DNA of 64,000 bases from Nitrososphaerota archaeon. Lineage in GTDB: Archaea > Thermoproteota > Nitrososphaeria > Nitrososphaerales > Gagatemarchaeaceae. The stretch is from NCBI GenBank assembly GCA_029785195.1, contig JAFMAD010000006.1, forward strand, positions 19,562 through 83,561, given 5' to 3'. Each line of letters opens with the position of its first letter. Position 1 is the stretch's first letter. A program made the position numbers and the translations under genes. The notes beneath the pieces are model-generated. The model saw only the letters and a program-made list of their open reading frames with translations. It was not told the DNA's origin and searched no databases. Below are positions 49,563 to 58,711 of this stretch, piece by piece.

Positions 49563-52199
49563 GTGCAAGGGAAGGCCCACTTCCTGGGCCACAGCCACCT
49601 GGACGCAGCGTGGCTCTGGTCGTTCGGCGAGACGAGGCGGGCCCTCGGCGAGGGGTGCGAGAAGGTCCTCGGGTTGATGGAGAAGTACTCTTTCACATTT
49701 TGTCAGAGCAGCGCGCAGTACTACAAATGGCTGGAGGAGGCGCACCCCGAGACCTTCGAGAGGGTGAGGAAGAAGGTGGAGGAAAGGGCCTGGGAGGTTG
49801 TCGGAGGGGCGTGGGTCGAGTCAGACACCAACATGCCTTCCGGGGAATCCCTGGTCCGGCAGTACCTACTCGGGAAACTCTACTTCACGAAGAAGTTCGG
49901 AGTCGATGTGAAGGTAGCATGGTACCCGGACTCCTTCGGGTTCCCCTGGACGCTCCCCCAGATAATGCGGAAGTCAGGGATGGAGTTCTTCCTCACACAA
50001 AAGCTGAACTGGAACGATACGGTAGCATTCCCGCACTATTTCTTTCGATGGACTTCGCCAGACGGCTCTTCGATACTCGCCCACGAGATGGTCGGCGCCT
50101 ACGACGAGAAGGTGGACGAAGCGAGGGTACTCGAGCAGTTGAAGCAGCTCAAGGCGCGCCATCAGGTCGATGACATCCTTGTCCTCTTCGGGGAGGGGGA
50201 CCACGGAGGCGGGGTCACCGATGGGATGGTGCACAGGGCACTGGGGCTCGTACGTAGGGAGGGACCCGTAAAAGGGACGCTCACGACCTCGTTAGACTAC
50301 CTAGATGGGATAGCCAAGAAGATTGCAGAAGAGAGGCTCCCCGAGGTCGCTGACGAGCTCTACTTCCAGTTCCACCGCGGGACCTACACCACGCAGGCCA
50401 GGACAAAGCGGAACAACAGGAAGGCGGAGTGCCTCCTGGAGGTAGCCGAGAAGTTCGCCACAGTGGCCTACAGGCTCGGCCTGGCCTACCCGGCTGACGA
50501 ACTCAGGGAGGCCTGGGAGAAGCTGCTCCTGAACCAGTTCCACGACATCCTCTCAGGCTCTTCGCTTCCGGAAGTCTATGTGGACTCCCAGAAGGATTTC
50601 GAGTGGATATTCTCCGCCGCCAATCGGGCAGTCTCTGGTTCGTTGGCTGCCATCGCAGGGATGGCCGACACGACAGGGGAGGGGCAGTCCTTGCTCGTAT
50701 TCAATCCGCTGTCGTGGAGGAGGGGCGGCATCGTGGAAGTGCCGGAGGATGTGCTGGGGGACGAGCGCGGGTTGCTTGATGAGAAGGGGAATGCGGTCCC
50801 CTCCCAGAAGGTCGCCGGTGGGAAGCGCATATTCAGGGCCGACGACGTCCCATCCATCGGATACAAAGAGTACAGGGCGGTCGCAGGGAGACGCGGAATG
50901 CAGCGGAGGAGTTCCATGACTGTTGAGGAGAGCAGGGAGGAGATCAGCCTTGAGAACGAGTTCCTCTCCGTCACGATAGACAAGAGGACGGGGCTGGTCA
51001 ACAGCGTCTACGACAGGACTGCTCACAGGGAGGTCCTGAAGGGTCCGGGAGGTGTGATTCAGGTCTTTGAGGATTATCCGGTGAGGGGCAGGTCCTGCGT
51101 AAGCTTGCGGGCGGACGCGGCGATCTTCGACGCCTGGGAGGTATTCATCTACCAACAGGAAGGCGGAGTGAAGTCTGTCGAACTACGCTCCCCGGAGGAG
51201 GTAACACTGGTCGAGCGTGGGCCGGTGAGGGCGCGTGTGAGGGCACAGTACAAGTACGCCCAGAAGGGGAGAGAGGATTCGCTGTTCGTCCAAGAAATCG
51301 TCCTGTCTGCGGGCTCTCCCCTTGTCGAGTTCGAACTCCTGGCTGATTGGCACGCCGAGCACAGGCTCGCAAAGGTCGCCTTCCCGCTGGCCGCCCACGA
51401 CGATTTTACCACGTATGAGGTCCCATACGGGCACATAAGGCGCAGGAATCCAGTCTCCCCCGAGGCGACCCTCGCTGAGAGGTCGAAGTACGAGGTGCCC
51501 GGTCAGAAGTGGATAGACCACTCCTCGGAAGACCGCTCGTATGGAGTGAGCCTCCTGAACGACTGCAAATATGGGTTCGACGTGGCGAACGACGTCATGC
51601 GGATGACCCTGCTCAGGAGCGCAGAGTACCCGTTCAGGCTCCGGGCAGGGTTCGGCCTCCCTCCGGTCGCAAGGTCAAAGGGGCTGTTGACAGACCAGGG
51701 CACGCACGAGACGGCCTACGCCCTCTACCCTCACACCTCGGACTTCAACAAGGCGGCCACCGCCAGGAAGGCATACGAGTTCAACTATCCGCTGGCGACA
51801 GTGTTAGAGTCTGGGCACGAGGGGCGACTGCCCAAAGAGATGTCTTTCGTCTCAGCCGGTCCTGGGGGCATCATTCTGACGGTCTTCAAAAAGGCGGAGG
51901 AATCTGACAATGTCGTCCTCCGGCTCTATGAGACGTCGGGGAGACCGGCCAAGGCGACTGTGGAGCTCGCGTGGGCCCCCCTGGTCGCGGTCACGACCAA
52001 CCTCTTGGAGACCGCAGAAAGAGAGATGCGCCCTGTCGGCAGGCGGATAGAACTCGAAGTCTCGGGGAACGAAATCGCTACGATAAGGGCGGGCCTGGCC
52101 GCAGACCTAAAGAGGAAAGGTGGAGCCCGGCCTAAGGCTAGGAAGAGCCCTGCGCGAAACGGGCGAGCTCCTCGACCATCCTTTCAATCTCGTCCCTGA
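49563..52199 (+). CDS. GH38 alpha-mannosidase-like glycoside hydrolase
   Basis: 878 residues from GTG. The zinc ligands are in HFLGHSHLDAAWLW, the nucleophile Asp in VAWYPDSFGFPWTLPQ, and LLNQFHDILSGSS is the family's conserved helix. The C-terminal beta domains follow. GH38 enzymes trim alpha-mannose from glycans; this one is cytoplasmic as there is no signal peptide. The last 30 residues are basic and overlap arsC by 62 bases tail to tail. Confidence 0.92.
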   Translation: MQGKAHFLGHSHLDAAWLWSFGETRRALGEGCEKVLGLMEKYSFTFCQSSAQYYKWLEEAHPETFERVRKKVEERAWEVVGGAWVESDTNMPSGESLVRQYLLGKLYFTKKFGVDVKVAWYPDSFGFPWTLPQIMRKSGMEFFLTQKLNWNDTVAFPHYFFRWTSPDGSSILAHEMVGAYDEKVDEARVLEQLKQLKARHQVDDILVLFGEGDHGGGVTDGMVHRALGLVRREGPVKGTLTTSLDYLDGIAKKIAEERLPEVADELYFQFHRGTYTTQARTKRNNRKAECLLEVAEKFATVAYRLGLAYPADELREAWEKLLLNQFHDILSGSSLPEVYVDSQKDFEWIFSAANRAVSGSLAAIAGMADTTGEGQSLLVFNPLSWRRGGIVEVPEDVLGDERGLLDEKGNAVPSQKVAGGKRIFRADDVPSIGYKEYRAVAGRRGMQRRSSMTVEESREEISLENEFLSVTIDKRTGLVNSVYDRTAHREVLKGPGGVIQVFEDYPVRGRSCVSLRADAAIFDAWEVFIYQQEGGVKSVELRSPEEVTLVERGPVRARVRAQYKYAQKGREDSLFVQEIVLSAGSPLVEFELLADWHAEHRLAKVAFPLAAHDDFTTYEVPYGHIRRRNPVSPEATLAERSKYEVPGQKWIDHSSEDRSYGVSLLNDCKYGFDVANDVMRMTLLRSAEYPFRLRAGFGLPPVARSKGLLTDQGTHETAYALYPHTSDFNKAATARKAYEFNYPLATVLESGHEGRLPKEMSFVSAGPGGIILTVFKKAEESDNVVLRLYETSGRPAKATVELAWAPLVAVTTNLLETAEREMRPVGRRIELEVSGNEIATIRAGLAADLKRKGGARPKARKSPARNGRAPRPSFQSRP

Positions 52200-52572
52200 T
52201 CCTCCTGATCTCGGGGAGGCCCTTCGCCTTCGGGTCTTCGAGGCCCCAGTCGACCACCTTCTTCTGCATCCTGTCAAGCATCGGCCTGGGACACACCTTC
52301 TCGACCGAGCATCCCATGGTGACCACTACGTCGGCCCGGTCGATCATTTCAAAGGAGAGCATCTTCGGCTCGTTGGCAGACAGGTCGAGCCCCTTCTCTG
52401 CCATGGCCTCTATCACCACTCTGTTCACCGACCCGGCAGGGACCGTCCCGGCGCTTGCAGCGTCGAGCCCCGCCCGCCGGGCGAACGCCTCGGCCATCTG
52501 ACTTCTCCCAGCGTTCTCCACGCAGACGAAGAGGAACCGCGTCCTGACGCCATGCCTCCCTGTTGCCCCCAT
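52138..52572 (-). CDS. arsC: Arsenate reductase, low-molecular-weight phosphatase type
   Basis: 144 residues. The P-loop FVCVENAGRSQMAEAF (C-x5-R) holds the nucleophile, MGCSVEKVCPR supplies further Cys for the relay, and VVDWGLEDP contains the general-acid Asp. It reduces arsenate to arsenite, which Acr3 exports. ArsC is last in the arsR-acr3-arsC transcript. Confidence 0.93.
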   Translation of the reverse strand: MGATGRHGVRTRFLFVCVENAGRSQMAEAFARRAGLDAASAGTVPAGSVNRVVIEAMAEKGLDLSANEPKMLSFEMIDRADVVVTMGCSVEKVCPRPMLDRMQKKVVDWGLEDPKAKGLPEIRRIRDEIERMVEELARFAQGSS

Positions 52573-53775
52573 CTAGCGCATCTCCTGCCATACCCCGCCC
52601 ACCACATACCCTTCGCCCAAGGGGGTCGGTGCTCCACAATCGATGGGGGCTCGGGCGAAGTACCTCTTTCGAAGCCAATGGGCGACGTTGACGAGGCCTA
52701 TCATGACAGGGACCTCGATGAGCGGCCCGATGACAGTGGCGAACGCTTCCTGCGATGCCAGACCGAATACCGACACGGCCACCGCTATCGCGAGTTCGAA
52801 GTTGTTGCTGGCAGCCGTGAAAGCGAGGGTGGTGGTCTTAGGATAGTCCAGCTTCGAGTACACCCCGAGGGCGAACGAGGCGAAGAACATTATGAAGAAG
52901 TAAATCAGAAGGGGGACCGCCACCAAGACGACGCCGGAGGGTATGGTGACGATGACCGATCCCTTGAGAGAGAACATCACGAAGATTGTGAAGAGAAGCG
53001 CCAGGAGGGATGTCGGGGCCAACTTGGGGACAAGCGTCTTCGCGTACCACTCCAGCCCCTTGCGCTTCATGAAGTAGAACCGGGTGGCTATCCCTCCAAG
53101 GAACGGGATGCCGAGATAGACCGCGACCGACTGGGCCACAGCTAGAAGCGAGATGTTGACCACTGTTGCCTGCCCCGCTATCCAGCCGCTGGCGACGGTG
53201 ATGTAGAAGTAGGCGAGGATGCTGTAGAACAGCACTTGGAAGACTGAGTTGAAGGCCACGAGGATCGCTGCCCACTCGCTGTCGCCTCCGGCGAGCCCGT
53301 TCCAGACTATCACCATGGCTATGCACCTCGCAATCCCAATCAGTATCAGCCCGTCCCTGAGGTCAGGATATCCTGAGAGGAACACCCATGCCAAAGCAAA
53401 CATGAGCAGTGGTCCGACCACCCAGTTCAGCGCCAACGAGGCTGAGAGCATCGTCTTGGAGCCCTTCCCTCCCACTATCTTCCCGAGGTCTTCGTACTTG
53501 ACCCGCGCCAGGGGAGGATACATCATCCAGATCAGCCCCAGGGCAATCGGGATCGAAGTCGATCCGATGCTCAGCGAGTTCAGCCCGCTTGAGAGGCCGG
53601 GGAAGAGGTAACCGGCGGCCACTCCTGCGGCCATCGCGAGGAATATCCACAGAGTCAGAAACCGGTCAAGAGATGAGAGGCGTTTCGGTTTCTTGTTCGA
53701 GTTCGGCCCCCCTATCTTGTAAGACGCACGATCAGGTCCATTGTAGGAGATTCCACCGGCGCGTAGAAGGCCCAC
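52573..53775 (-). CDS. acr3: Acr3 family arsenite efflux permease
   Basis: About 400 residues, ten membrane helices. [57 protein letters not shown] and the Cys-containing [10 protein letters not shown] are diagnostic of Acr3. It exports arsenite. The start is unclear: no ATG, GTG or TTG falls in the expected place, and GTG 53775 lies about 60 bases inside arsR. The ORF directly abuts arsC. Confidence 0.92.
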   Translation of the reverse strand: MGLLRAGGISYNGPDRASYKIGGPNSNKKPKRLSSLDRFLTLWIFLAMAAGVAAGYLFPGLSSGLNSLSIGSTSIPIALGLIWMMYPPLARVKYEDLGKIVGGKGSKTMLSASLALNWVVGPLLMFALAWVFLSGYPDLRDGLILIGIARCIAMVIVWNGLAGGDSEWAAILVAFNSVFQVLFYSILAYFYITVASGWIAGQATVVNISLLAVAQSVAVYLGIPFLGGIATRFYFMKRKGLEWYAKTLVPKLAPTSLLALLFTIFVMFSLKGSVIVTIPSGVVLVAVPLLIYFFIMFFASFALGVYSKLDYPKTTTLAFTAASNNFELAIAVAVSVFGLASQEAFATVIGPLIEVPVMIGLVNVAHWLRKRYFARAPIDCGAPTPLGEGYVVGGVWQEMR

Positions 53776-54086
53776 CTCCCCTTCTTGCTCCTCTTGACAA
53801 GGCCTGCCTGCTCCAGCACCCCCAGGTGGTGCGACACGGTCGGCTGAGACATTCCGAGGGCCGACTCCAGCTCGCACACGCACTTCTCTCTCTTCGAAAG
53901 AAGGAGGAGGATCTTCAACCTGTTGGCCTCTCCGACTGCCCCGAACAGCCTCTCAATCTGGCGAAGCTTCGCCGTGAACTCCGAGGTAGCCAGCTTCTCT
54001 GCCTCTGCCCTGGCCTCGCTTATGTCAGAAGGCTGGCAGATGTTGAGCTGGATGAGCCGCCGTAGCGAAGGGTTCTGCTCGCTCAT
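53712..54086 (-). CDS. arsR: ArsR-family arsenite-responsive repressor
   Basis: 124 residues. The winged helix is [39 protein letters not shown] and [16 protein letters not shown] is the arsenite-binding Cys pair of classical ArsR. ATG 54086 is preferred over TTG 54098, since the TATA/operator lies at 54097-54114. It represses the arsR-acr3-arsC operon. Confidence 0.93.
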   Translation of the reverse strand: MSEQNPSLRRLIQLNICQPSDISEARAEAEKLATSEFTAKLRQIERLFGAVGEANRLKILLLLSKREKCVCELESALGMSQPTVSHHLGVLEQAGLVKRSKKGRWAFYAPVESPTMDLIVRLTR

Positions 54087-54096
54087 GCTATGTGTC

Positions 54097-54114
54097 AATA
54101 TATAGATATATATT
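54097..54114. promoter_or_regulatory. Perfect 18-base palindrome, arsR operator/promoter
   Basis: AATATATA-GA-TATATATT, ten bases before the arsR ATG and 20 before the divergent gene at 54134. It doubles as TATA box for both directions, so a bound ArsR dimer could silence both. Confidence 0.65.
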
Positions 54115-54133
54115 AATCTATGAGAACCATCTT

Positions 54134-55345
54134 ATGAGCAGCCCTGCGGGACTGCGCAGATGCGCCGACGTTCCATCCGCAGAGCCACAAAGGCACCGAG
54201 CGGCAGACATAGTAGACCCGTCTTGTCGGGATTGGCCCTTGATAGTCAGGGGGAGCGTCAACTACCTTTACATCTACGACGTCGGGAGCGAAATCGACAT
54301 CGCACGGATCGAACGGGTGGCCAAGCTGACCAAGCCTGTAGGCTTCGAGTACACGAAGCTGATGCCCAATTACATCACAGTCAGTCCCTCGCCTCTTTTG
54401 ATCACCGCCGATTCTGAGGTCGCTGAGGTCCAAGGGATTCGTCAGGGCACCGTCGAGGTGGCAGTGGCGGCCAAGGCTTACGAGGTTGGCGCCATATCTG
54501 TCACTGTGTCGATTCCTCTGGACGGAGAATCCCTGGAGAATCTCACGAAATACAGCAGCCCGACTCTCGTGTTGAGTGGCAGAACATTACAGGTGAAGGA
54601 CTTCGCTCTGTCGACGGTGAAGAAGGTGTTGAGCGACATCGGCCCATACGTGAACAATCTGAGAATGACCACCGAGCCAGAGGAGTACACCACGTTCTGC
54701 GTGGACTGCGCGCCCCTGGACGGGACCGCTGACGAGATGCTCGCGAAGATACTGACAGGAGACACCAGCGACACTCAGATGTCCCAGTCGCAGATTGCGA
54801 GCACCTTGAAGTCCAGGACATCGTACTACGCCGACGACGCAGTGTTCATCGACTGGAGCGCTGCGCTGGTGGTGGACCCATCCGGGGACTACGGAGCCAT
54901 CTTACTTGTGATAGAGCTGGCCAACCTCCAGCTTCTTGAGATGCGGTACTATGACAGTCTGCTTGACGAACTCGTGGGGAAAGCGTCCCTGGACCTGACC
55001 AGGCGCTCCTCCAGGAGGACGCTGTTCGGGAGCTCTGGGACGGTCGCAAGGAAGGTCGCGGAGCAGCGCATAGAGATAGACAGCGTTGTGGAAGCCACTA
55101 AGAACTACACCAAGTTCATAGGCGAGTGGTACATCGCCCGAGTCTACAGTAGTATTGCCGAAAAGCTCCGGCTGAAGGACTGGGACGCGTCGCTCTCTGG
55201 GAAGCTCGGCATATTGGAGGACATCTATTCGCTGGTCTCAGAGCAGATGTCTCACAGGCGAGAGATATTGTTGGAGACAATCATCGTCGCCCTCTTCGTG
55301 GCTGAAATCATCCAGCAGTTCGTCCAATGGGAGCTCCTGCATTGA
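54134..55345 (+). CDS. RMD1/DUF155-like membrane protein (tentative)
   Basis: 403 residues from ATG 54134. After a disordered N-terminus comes NYLYIYDVGSEIDIARIERV, then a central domain, a long helical segment and one C-terminal membrane helix (REILLETIIVALFVAEIIQQF). That order, with many helices then a membrane helix, resembles the RMND1/Rmd1 (DUF155) family, but no signature is decisive. It is divergent from arsR and shares the palindrome at 54097-54114. Confidence 0.6.
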   Translation: MSSPAGLRRCADVPSAEPQRHRAADIVDPSCRDWPLIVRGSVNYLYIYDVGSEIDIARIERVAKLTKPVGFEYTKLMPNYITVSPSPLLITADSEVAEVQGIRQGTVEVAVAAKAYEVGAISVTVSIPLDGESLENLTKYSSPTLVLSGRTLQVKDFALSTVKKVLSDIGPYVNNLRMTTEPEEYTTFCVDCAPLDGTADEMLAKILTGDTSDTQMSQSQIASTLKSRTSYYADDAVFIDWSAALVVDPSGDYGAILLVIELANLQLLEMRYYDSLLDELVGKASLDLTRRSSRRTLFGSSGTVARKVAEQRIEIDSVVEATKNYTKFIGEWYIARVYSSIAEKLRLKDWDASLSGKLGILEDIYSLVSEQMSHRREILLETIIVALFVAEIIQQFVQWELLH

Positions 55346-56250
55346 GGAAGTCGGTCCGAGCGGGAACATGGGTTCATCCTTAGCCTCTCTTCCGACCTTG
55401 TCCCACCGACGAGGGGGCTTCGCGAAGCCAGGTCCTCCGGACAGATGGAGCGGCAAGAGCAGGGCGAACCGACGACAGCTCTTTGTCTTGGTCAACTGAG
55501 CTAACGTACAGTCAGGAAAGCACCCCACAACACCATAGGCGCAGCTCCTCGAGTCGTTCGCCGAAGGGATGATCTCAGCTGTGGAGGCTGGGTAGTGCTG
55601 CCTCCGACAGGCCAGCCTGCGACCCGCATAGATGCCAGCCTGAATCTGAGCTTTCCACCTGCCTTCTAGGCGCCTGCGTGGACGCAGTGGTGCCGCGAGG
55701 GGTTCGGTTGGAAGAGCATATCAAACGCCTTTCCCCTTCATTTTGGTGCGACATCCACGCGGTTCGCTGTGAAAATGCGGCTAGAAGCGGTCCTGAAACT
55801 GGAGGTCAGCAGGATGAAACGGGGAGAAGGGGCCGGCGCCGGTCTTTCAGCATGATGGCGGGTGACATCAGCCTATCCGCCTTGTGGCTACTCCTTCTAT
55901 CCCATGAAAATGAGAGTCATCGATGCAGCATGGAACTTTGAAGATCGCCGCTGTGGACACAATCAGACCATCAGCGAACGGAATGTGCCATATCTGTGTT
56001 CGATTCGAGCCGCATGGAAAGCCATCTATTGCCGACATCGATGGGTCTGAAGTCTCTTGACAAGTTGTAGCCCTAACCTCGGCGATGTCCCGCCCTTCCT
56101 CTTCCAGGGTCAGTATGCACGCCTCGGAAGGCGCGGCGATTGGAAGGAAACCCTAATCCACTGGCGCCTGTAGCTGCCGATCTGAACAGGTTGACCTGCC
56201 AGCAGATGCGACTCTTGAGATTAAACGGGGCGGGTTTAAACTCGTATGAG
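55346..56250. other. Gene-poor stretch with repeat fragments
   Basis: No coding frame is convincing. A fragment at 55760-55800 (see repeat entry) and the copy at 56251-56315 lie here. Composition is uneven. Between them I see no RNA gene or terminator. Confidence 0.4.
55760..55800 (-). repeat. Short inverted-orientation copy of the dispersed repeat
   Basis: The minus strand reads GTTTC, then ACCGCTTCTAGCCGC, aligning with GTTTCGATACCACTTCTAGC of the 29494 copy. No tRNA-like tail is visible. Confidence 0.4.
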
Positions 56251-56315
56251 TGCAGGCCCGACGGGAACCGGCGCATTTTCGCAGCTAGAAATGGTATCGA
56301 AATGAACGGGTTCAT
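56251..56315 (-). repeat. Inverted copy of the tRNA-Lys-tailed repeat
   Basis: On the minus strand: ATGAACCCGTT, CGATACCATTTCTAGCTGCG, AAAATGCGCC, TTCCCGTCGGGCCTGC. About 85% like 29494-29559 by eye. After the tail it continues GCACTCA, as does the fragment at 56896-56933. Confidence 0.75.
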
Positions 56316-56530
56316 GCTACCCTGTGTTCGAGCCCGTCTCGCGGCTGGCAAGATCCGCCAACTTCCACCCAACAAATCTGTGAAGGAACGAACACCAAGA
56401 AATGAGCACAAATCTGCTCAAGACAGGCCACCCTTGCACGGGTCCTACTGGGGTCACTTTCGCTGTGGTGTCTTCAGTTTTGCTGCCGGATTTGCAGTAG
56501 AACCTATAAGTCAGAAACAGGGAGACCCGC

Positions 56531-56826
56531 ATGTTGAAGACTGGATCGATGGAGGATGAAGAGCTGATGAGGAAGCTCGATGACTTGATGAAAGATCCTA
56601 TAAGGTGGAAAGAGTACATCCAGTCACGCGCAGAGAAGGCGATTAGGCACTGGCCGAAACGCTAGGCGAAGCCAATCGTCTCAAAGGCATTTTGGAGGAA
56701 TTGAGAACAGTCGTCATCCATCGCGCCCTCGCAGCCTGGGACAGGAGCACAGAGACGTTTGGAGAGGAAGTCGTTGCGCTGAACGACATCGACGAGGCAT
56801 TGAACAGTCTTGGCCGCAGAGTCTGA
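56531..56826 (+). pseudogene. Small helical protein, probably frameshifted
   Basis: The first frame, 44 residues, reads MLKTGSMEDEELMRKLDDLM then KDPIRWKEYIQSRAEKAIRH. The next frame continues from about 56643 with ALAETLGEANRLKGILEELR, VVIHRALAAWDRSTETFG, ending at 56826. The codon quality and helix pattern suggest one protein of about 95 residues with a single-base shift near 56640-56660. No family is recognised. Confidence 0.5.
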
Positions 56827-56895
56827 ATCAGCCTAATCATTCAGTCGAAATTCATGCTGGACTAGTTTAAGACGGTGAGGAAGGAGCCGAACAAC

Positions 56896-56933
56896 GTGAG
56901 TGCGGGCCCGACGGGAATCGAATCCCGGGGCAT
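56896..56933 (-). repeat. tRNA-Lys 3'-end fragment
   Basis: The minus strand reads GGGATTCGATTCCCGTCGGG then CCCGC, identical to the T loop and acceptor end of tRNA-Lys, followed by ACTCAC. No 5' half of a tRNA is present. It lies 84 bases from the IS end. Confidence 0.7.
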
Positions 56934-57016
56934 TCGGTTCTTGGATTTGTCGTCGGATCCGGATACCAAAGCACCTCTGACATAGCGGCTTTCCGTTAAA
57001 AATACCACTGTTCTCT

Positions 57017-58376
57017 CAGGAGATAGGATTGTGCCAGATGGGAATGTGTCCTTCCTTCCTTTCTTTCTCACCTCCTCTCTGGGGTTAGATTGATTATCCT
57101 CTGAAGGAGTCTGCTATCGCTCGGTGGAAGTCACCCTTGACCAGCTCGACGGTGATCACAGGCTCGTCGAGCGGGAGGGTGCAATATCTTCTTGCAAGGC
57201 TCAGGTTGGCGATGAGCCAGACGTTGTACAGGAGGAGGGCGTAGTAGAAGTATAGCAGCCTGAGGGGATGGTCCCTGCTGGTCGTCCTCGCCCTGAACTC
57301 CTCCACGCCCACATAGCCGGACTCGATTCCCCACCTCCGACGGTAGTCCTTTGGGAGCCTGCTGACGTTCCAGAGGATGTCCCCGATCGGGATGTTCGTG
57401 GCGAAGGGGACGTACTTCTTGCAGGGGTCTGTCTCCCCCTCGCCTCCAGCCTTCGGGAAGATGACAAGGGTGAACGACGCCCCTTCGACGTCTTGGTGCG
57501 TGAGGGTGTAGTCCGAGACCATCTCCCTTTCGCCCCTCGCGTATTCCTCAAGAGCCTTCTTGATCCCAGGGGTCAGGACGCAGGGCATCAGGGACCTCTG
57601 GCGGTCCCTCCTGAGCATCTCCATCGTAGGCGAGCCGAAGAAGCCCCTGTCGAGCAGGAGGAGCGAGACGTCGACGCCTTCCATCCTGGCGCTGACAAGG
57701 AGCCTCTCCACCGCGTCCTCCTTGTCGTCGAAGAGACCGACGTGCTCGCACGCGACCTGGGCCCTCGTCCCCTCCTCGACGCACTGAAGAGTGGCGTAAC
57801 CCTCGAACGTGTTCGTCCCCCTCTCCCTCCTCGAACGGCGGAGGTACCCGCGGTCGCTGTCCCTGTCGTATCGAGGTATGTCATGGAGGTCAGCCGCGCA
57901 CATCACTGGAGTGTTGAAGAGCCTGAACGACCTCACCTGCTCCGGGGTCGAGCCGAGCGCGCCTGCGAGCATCTCCTGCATCTCCTTCGCGGGGACCTTC
58001 TCCACGGTGTCCCTCACCCAGGAACCCGATGGCACCCTCCCTCCTGCCGACTCCACAGCCAGCCTCTTCATCCCAGACTCTGCGAAGGAGTTGTCGATGG
58101 AGAGAGCCATGAGGGAGCGGTGCAGGTCCTCCCTCCCGTACAGGGCGTTGTACCTGTCGGAGACAGGTATTGACACCCGGGTCGACATGATTTGGGTAGC
58201 CTTTTGAAAGGCCTCCTCCGCAGCTACGAGTCGCTGCGCCATCCTAGCGGATTCGAGAGAATTCATGCCTGGAGGGGAGGCGCAGCCCCTTCAGGCGACC
58301 TGCATCAAACGGATTGGGCCAGATGCTCAACAATCGATCAAATCACATTCCCATCTGGGCACAATCCTATCTCCTG
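57017..58376. mobile_element. Insertion sequence with terminal inverted repeats
   Basis: The left end, CAGGAGATAGGATTGTGCC then AGATGGGAATGTG (57017-57048), is repeated inverted at 58344-58376 with one extra base. One transposase gene lies between. Length is about 1360 bases. I see no clear target duplication immediately outside the ends, so the borders may be off by a few bases. Confidence 0.85.
57094..58266 (-). CDS. IS4-like DDE transposase
   Basis: 390 residues. The acidic triad is visible as AADLHDIPRYD (first Asp), LLLDRGFFGS (second Asp) and YRRRWGIESGY (Glu in the Y-x-x-R-W-x-I-E signature). The C-terminal LRLLYFYYALLLYNVWLIANL is typical of archaeal IS4/ISH3-like transposases. The gene is intact and inside the inverted repeats, so the element may be active. 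Confidence 0.9.
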   Translation of the reverse strand: MNSLESARMAQRLVAAEEAFQKATQIMSTRVSIPVSDRYNALYGREDLHRSLMALSIDNSFAESGMKRLAVESAGGRVPSGSWVRDTVEKVPAKEMQEMLAGALGSTPEQVRSFRLFNTPVMCAADLHDIPRYDRDSDRGYLRRSRRERGTNTFEGYATLQCVEEGTRAQVACEHVGLFDDKEDAVERLLVSARMEGVDVSLLLLDRGFFGSPTMEMLRRDRQRSLMPCVLTPGIKKALEEYARGEREMVSDYTLTHQDVEGASFTLVIFPKAGGEGETDPCKKYVPFATNIPIGDILWNVSRLPKDYRRRWGIESGYVGVEEFRARTTSRDHPLRLLYFYYALLLYNVWLIANLSLARRYCTLPLDEPVITVELVKGDFHRAIADSFRG

Positions 58377-58424
58377 TCCCCGCGTTTTTCTATAACAATC
58401 GGAGGGATGCAGCTCCCACTGCGT

Positions 58425-58583
58425 TCATTCGAGCAGGGTTGCAATCTCGTCGTAGAGCTTCAGGTATTTCTTCCCCTTGGGGGTGGCCTCGACCCCCCTT
58501 CCCTTTTCTATAACAAGCCCTTTCCTGACCATCTCGTCAAGGAGCTTCCGGAAGTCCCTGGTCCCCTTGTGGACCGCGGCCAT
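58425..58583 (-). pseudogene. C-terminal part of a winged-helix protein, truncated
   Basis: 52 residues: TRDFRKLLDEMVRKGLVIEK, then EATPKGKKYLKLYDEIATLL. This is the second half of an HTH_45-type domain like 803-1066. The recognition-helix part is missing; the preceding codons are not convincing. The stop lies about 50 bases from the IS end. Confidence 0.55.
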
Positions 58584-58711
58584 AACCACGGTTCGCTGCG
58601 GGCTCGTCGAACTCTCGGAACAGGTATAGTATTTGTTAGCACGCCAGAGAAGTCAAGCCTCGCTAGTTGATTGAAGTGGGCTTTACAATGCACTTGGTTC
58701 GGCAGTTCTCG

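Noticed and set aside
55678..56050. Short plus-strand frames between 55.6 and 56.1 kb
   Set aside because: No motif, poor codon pattern, and overlap with repeat copies.
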